Assembly: GCA_002914845.1 (NCBI GenBank)
Contig: JXTC01000178.1
Span: 278,930 to 342,929 of the forward strand
DNA from: Trema orientale
Taxonomy: Eukaryota > Streptophyta > Magnoliopsida > Rosales > Cannabaceae
Direction: 5' to 3'
Length of the DNA: 64,000 nt
Within the stretch, counting starts at the first letter, position 1; each line of letters begins with the position of its first letter. Made by a program: the position numbers and the translations under genes. A model generated the notes under the pieces. It was given only the letters and a program-made list of their open reading frames with translations. It was not told the DNA's origin and searched no databases. Shown here piece after piece: positions 62,001 to 64,000 of the stretch.

Positions 62001-64000
62001 ATCTATAAAATATTTTTAGAAAATAGTAGTGTGTCATAGTTAATTTCTTTTTTTAAGTAGATAAGCAATATATATATTATATAAAACTTAATCCACTTGT
62101 CAAGCATGTTCCTAGAAAATAACTTGTTTGCATAGCCAACCAACTTGTAACATTTTCAACCCCCAGGATTTAAAAGCTCAATTTATGTTTTCAAAGGAAA
62201 TACTACATATTAATTTGCATAACTCAAATTTTATCAAATATCAAATCAAGCATATTAATTCATAGCTTGTATTCATTTAAAATCTAATTTCCATAAATTT
62301 TAAAATTTCTAATGAAAATAACGTGCATTATTATGTACCATCTAAGTCCCTTCAAAACTTAGATACTCAAAACCAAATTATTCCCATTTGAAGCTCAAAT
62401 AAAACATTATCCTAAGTCTCTAATACTAGGAGTTCCTAATACTTAGGATACCAAATCAAATCAACTACACAAGTACTCAATTATCCAATTGAGATCAACA
62501 AGGTAAAGTCAACCCAACTTGACTTAACCAATGAACGATCATTTATTACTCAATAAGGATTTAATAATTCAAAGATTACTCACATCATGTATACATCACT
62601 AAAATAAGCCACATATATAAATAAAAGGTTGGAAGCATAAATATATCCAAATAATAAGGCAAATCAAGCCATAATAACAAAGTTTCACAAAACTTCCAAA
62701 CTAGAATCTAAAATCTAAAATTTCTTCATTCACACAAGATTCCAAACTGGATACCATAACCAAGTTTTACTTAGCAAAATTCAGGTGACAAGATATTATA
62801 AATATGGCATCTTTGACACATACATAATTCTTCCAAAAATTTATACTTATATCGCATTAATTCGTACCAAAAATTTTATAAGAAATCAAACTTGTTTCTC
62901 AGAATTTTCACATAAAATTTTTCATAAACATCCCATGTTCCAGGTCAAATTGAAAGTACATTTTAGCTTTTAAGTCACGTACTAAGAATATCAACCATTT
63001 TAGCTTTTAAGTCACGTACTAAGAATATCTACCATATTTAAATCTAGAAAGATACTTGAAACTTTAAGTTTATAAAGATTTTCGTGGTCTAAATAATTCT
63101 CTAACTAGCACTATCAAATGTAGAATTAATTTGGTATCATAACTAAATTTTATATAAACCAAGGTTCAAATTTTACAATAGTTCAGTTTTACAAAATTCC
63201 AGTTTCAAATAACCATAAGTTTTTGAAATTTTACATCCTTTGAAAAAGTAAATTACTTTTACCTAACTAATACTTAAGTTTAAAATATCTATAGTTCTTT
63301 TGAAAATGAAAATATACGATTTGTCGAACACAACAGCCTACTTCGTTTCAAAATATACTAATCAATTTGCGTATCTAAAATCATCTAAATCATGTAAGAA
63401 ACCTCTAAGTTTGATTAATTACCAATAATCAAATAATTTCTCATTTAAGGATTACAAAGCCGATATATTTAGAGAGAAAATATAATACCGAATGAAAACC
63501 ACATCTAGATGCACAAATCCATTTTTCAATCAGTGAAAATTTTTCTTAATCCATTAATCGTGAAAAAATTTTCCAATTCCAAAAGTTTCACCTTGAAAAG
63601 ATAAATAGACTTAGGCATACAACTATCAAGTATGCAGAACAAATTATTATAAGTAAATAACCTACAAGGGAACACAATCATAATCCAATAATTCAAACAA
63701 AGCCAAATAACCCAAGAACCTCTATTGAAATTAATTCAAATATTTTACCAATGCTCAACTAATGTCAAGCCAAACTTGGTCGAATTAGTACAATACCCCA
63801 TTTTAGCAAACTCAATATATTGTACTAATTTGTTAATCAACGAGCCACGTGTCATGCAAAGATATCATCAATTCGAATACTTTAATTTAAACATCAGTCA
63901 CCAATTACTCAAACCGAGTAATTAAAAGTATACAAAAACTGAGAAGTTAAATCATATCCCAAAATTCACGAAACATTGGATCAAACTAAGGTATTTAAAA
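62001..64000. other. AT-rich region, unresolved
   Basis: No gene was seen. It is probably repeat-derived. A 37-bp direct repeat (ATTTTAGCTTTTAAGTCACG...) occurs at 62960 and 62997. Confidence 0.4.

Overview
This is a piece of a eudicot plant nuclear genome. The evidence is large AT-rich introns with GT-AG borders, a plastid acetyl-CoA carboxylase subunit and a mitochondrial processing peptidase both encoded in the nucleus, an alpha-expansin, and decayed plant copia, gypsy, LINE, SINE, hAT and Mutator-type repeats. It comes from a draft assembly: there is a 15-N gap at 21376-21390 and a single N at 27026. I could not place the species.

The left half (about 1.9-34.6 kb) is gene-rich. Five genes could be spliced by eye so that every exon stays in frame, except where the N gap intervenes: a TPX2-domain microtubule protein (+, 7 exons, 533 aa), ribosomal protein eS19 (-, 4 exons, 143 aa), mitochondrial processing peptidase beta (+, 9 exons, 533 aa), the plastid biotin carboxyl carrier protein (+, 7 exons, broken by the N gap exactly where the biotin lysine lies), and the cohesin loader SCC2 with its PHD finger (-, 28 exons, 1812 aa). 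They are unrelated housekeeping or cell-cycle genes, not an operon or a metabolic cluster. The TPX2-domain and SCC2 genes both act in chromosome segregation, but this may be chance.

The right half (about 35-64 kb) is a repeat-rich region with one intact gene, an alpha-expansin (+, 2 exons, 250 aa) at 51.4-52.5 kb. Around it are a PPR gene scrap, a 74-bp tandem array (about 37.0-37.9 kb), a decayed copia element (38.6-42.1 kb), a Tat/Athila-like gypsy LTR (42.1-43.7 kb), several MITEs, and two related gypsy LTRs in opposite orientation flanking a LINE fragment (55.7-61 kb). The last 2 kb is AT-rich and I could not resolve it.

I found no novel enzymatic or defence system. The best signals are in the mobile-element record: two hAT-type elements each with a perfect 8-bp target duplication, three Mutator-type foldback elements (two with perfect 9-bp duplications), and two copies of one SINE family, one of which sits inside a gypsy LTR whose sister LTR in the same window keeps the empty site. 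Other points worth checking are MSA-like mitotic promoter motifs upstream of the TPX2-domain gene, an upstream ORF overlapping the SCC2 start as ATGA, and the lost biotin site in the assembly.
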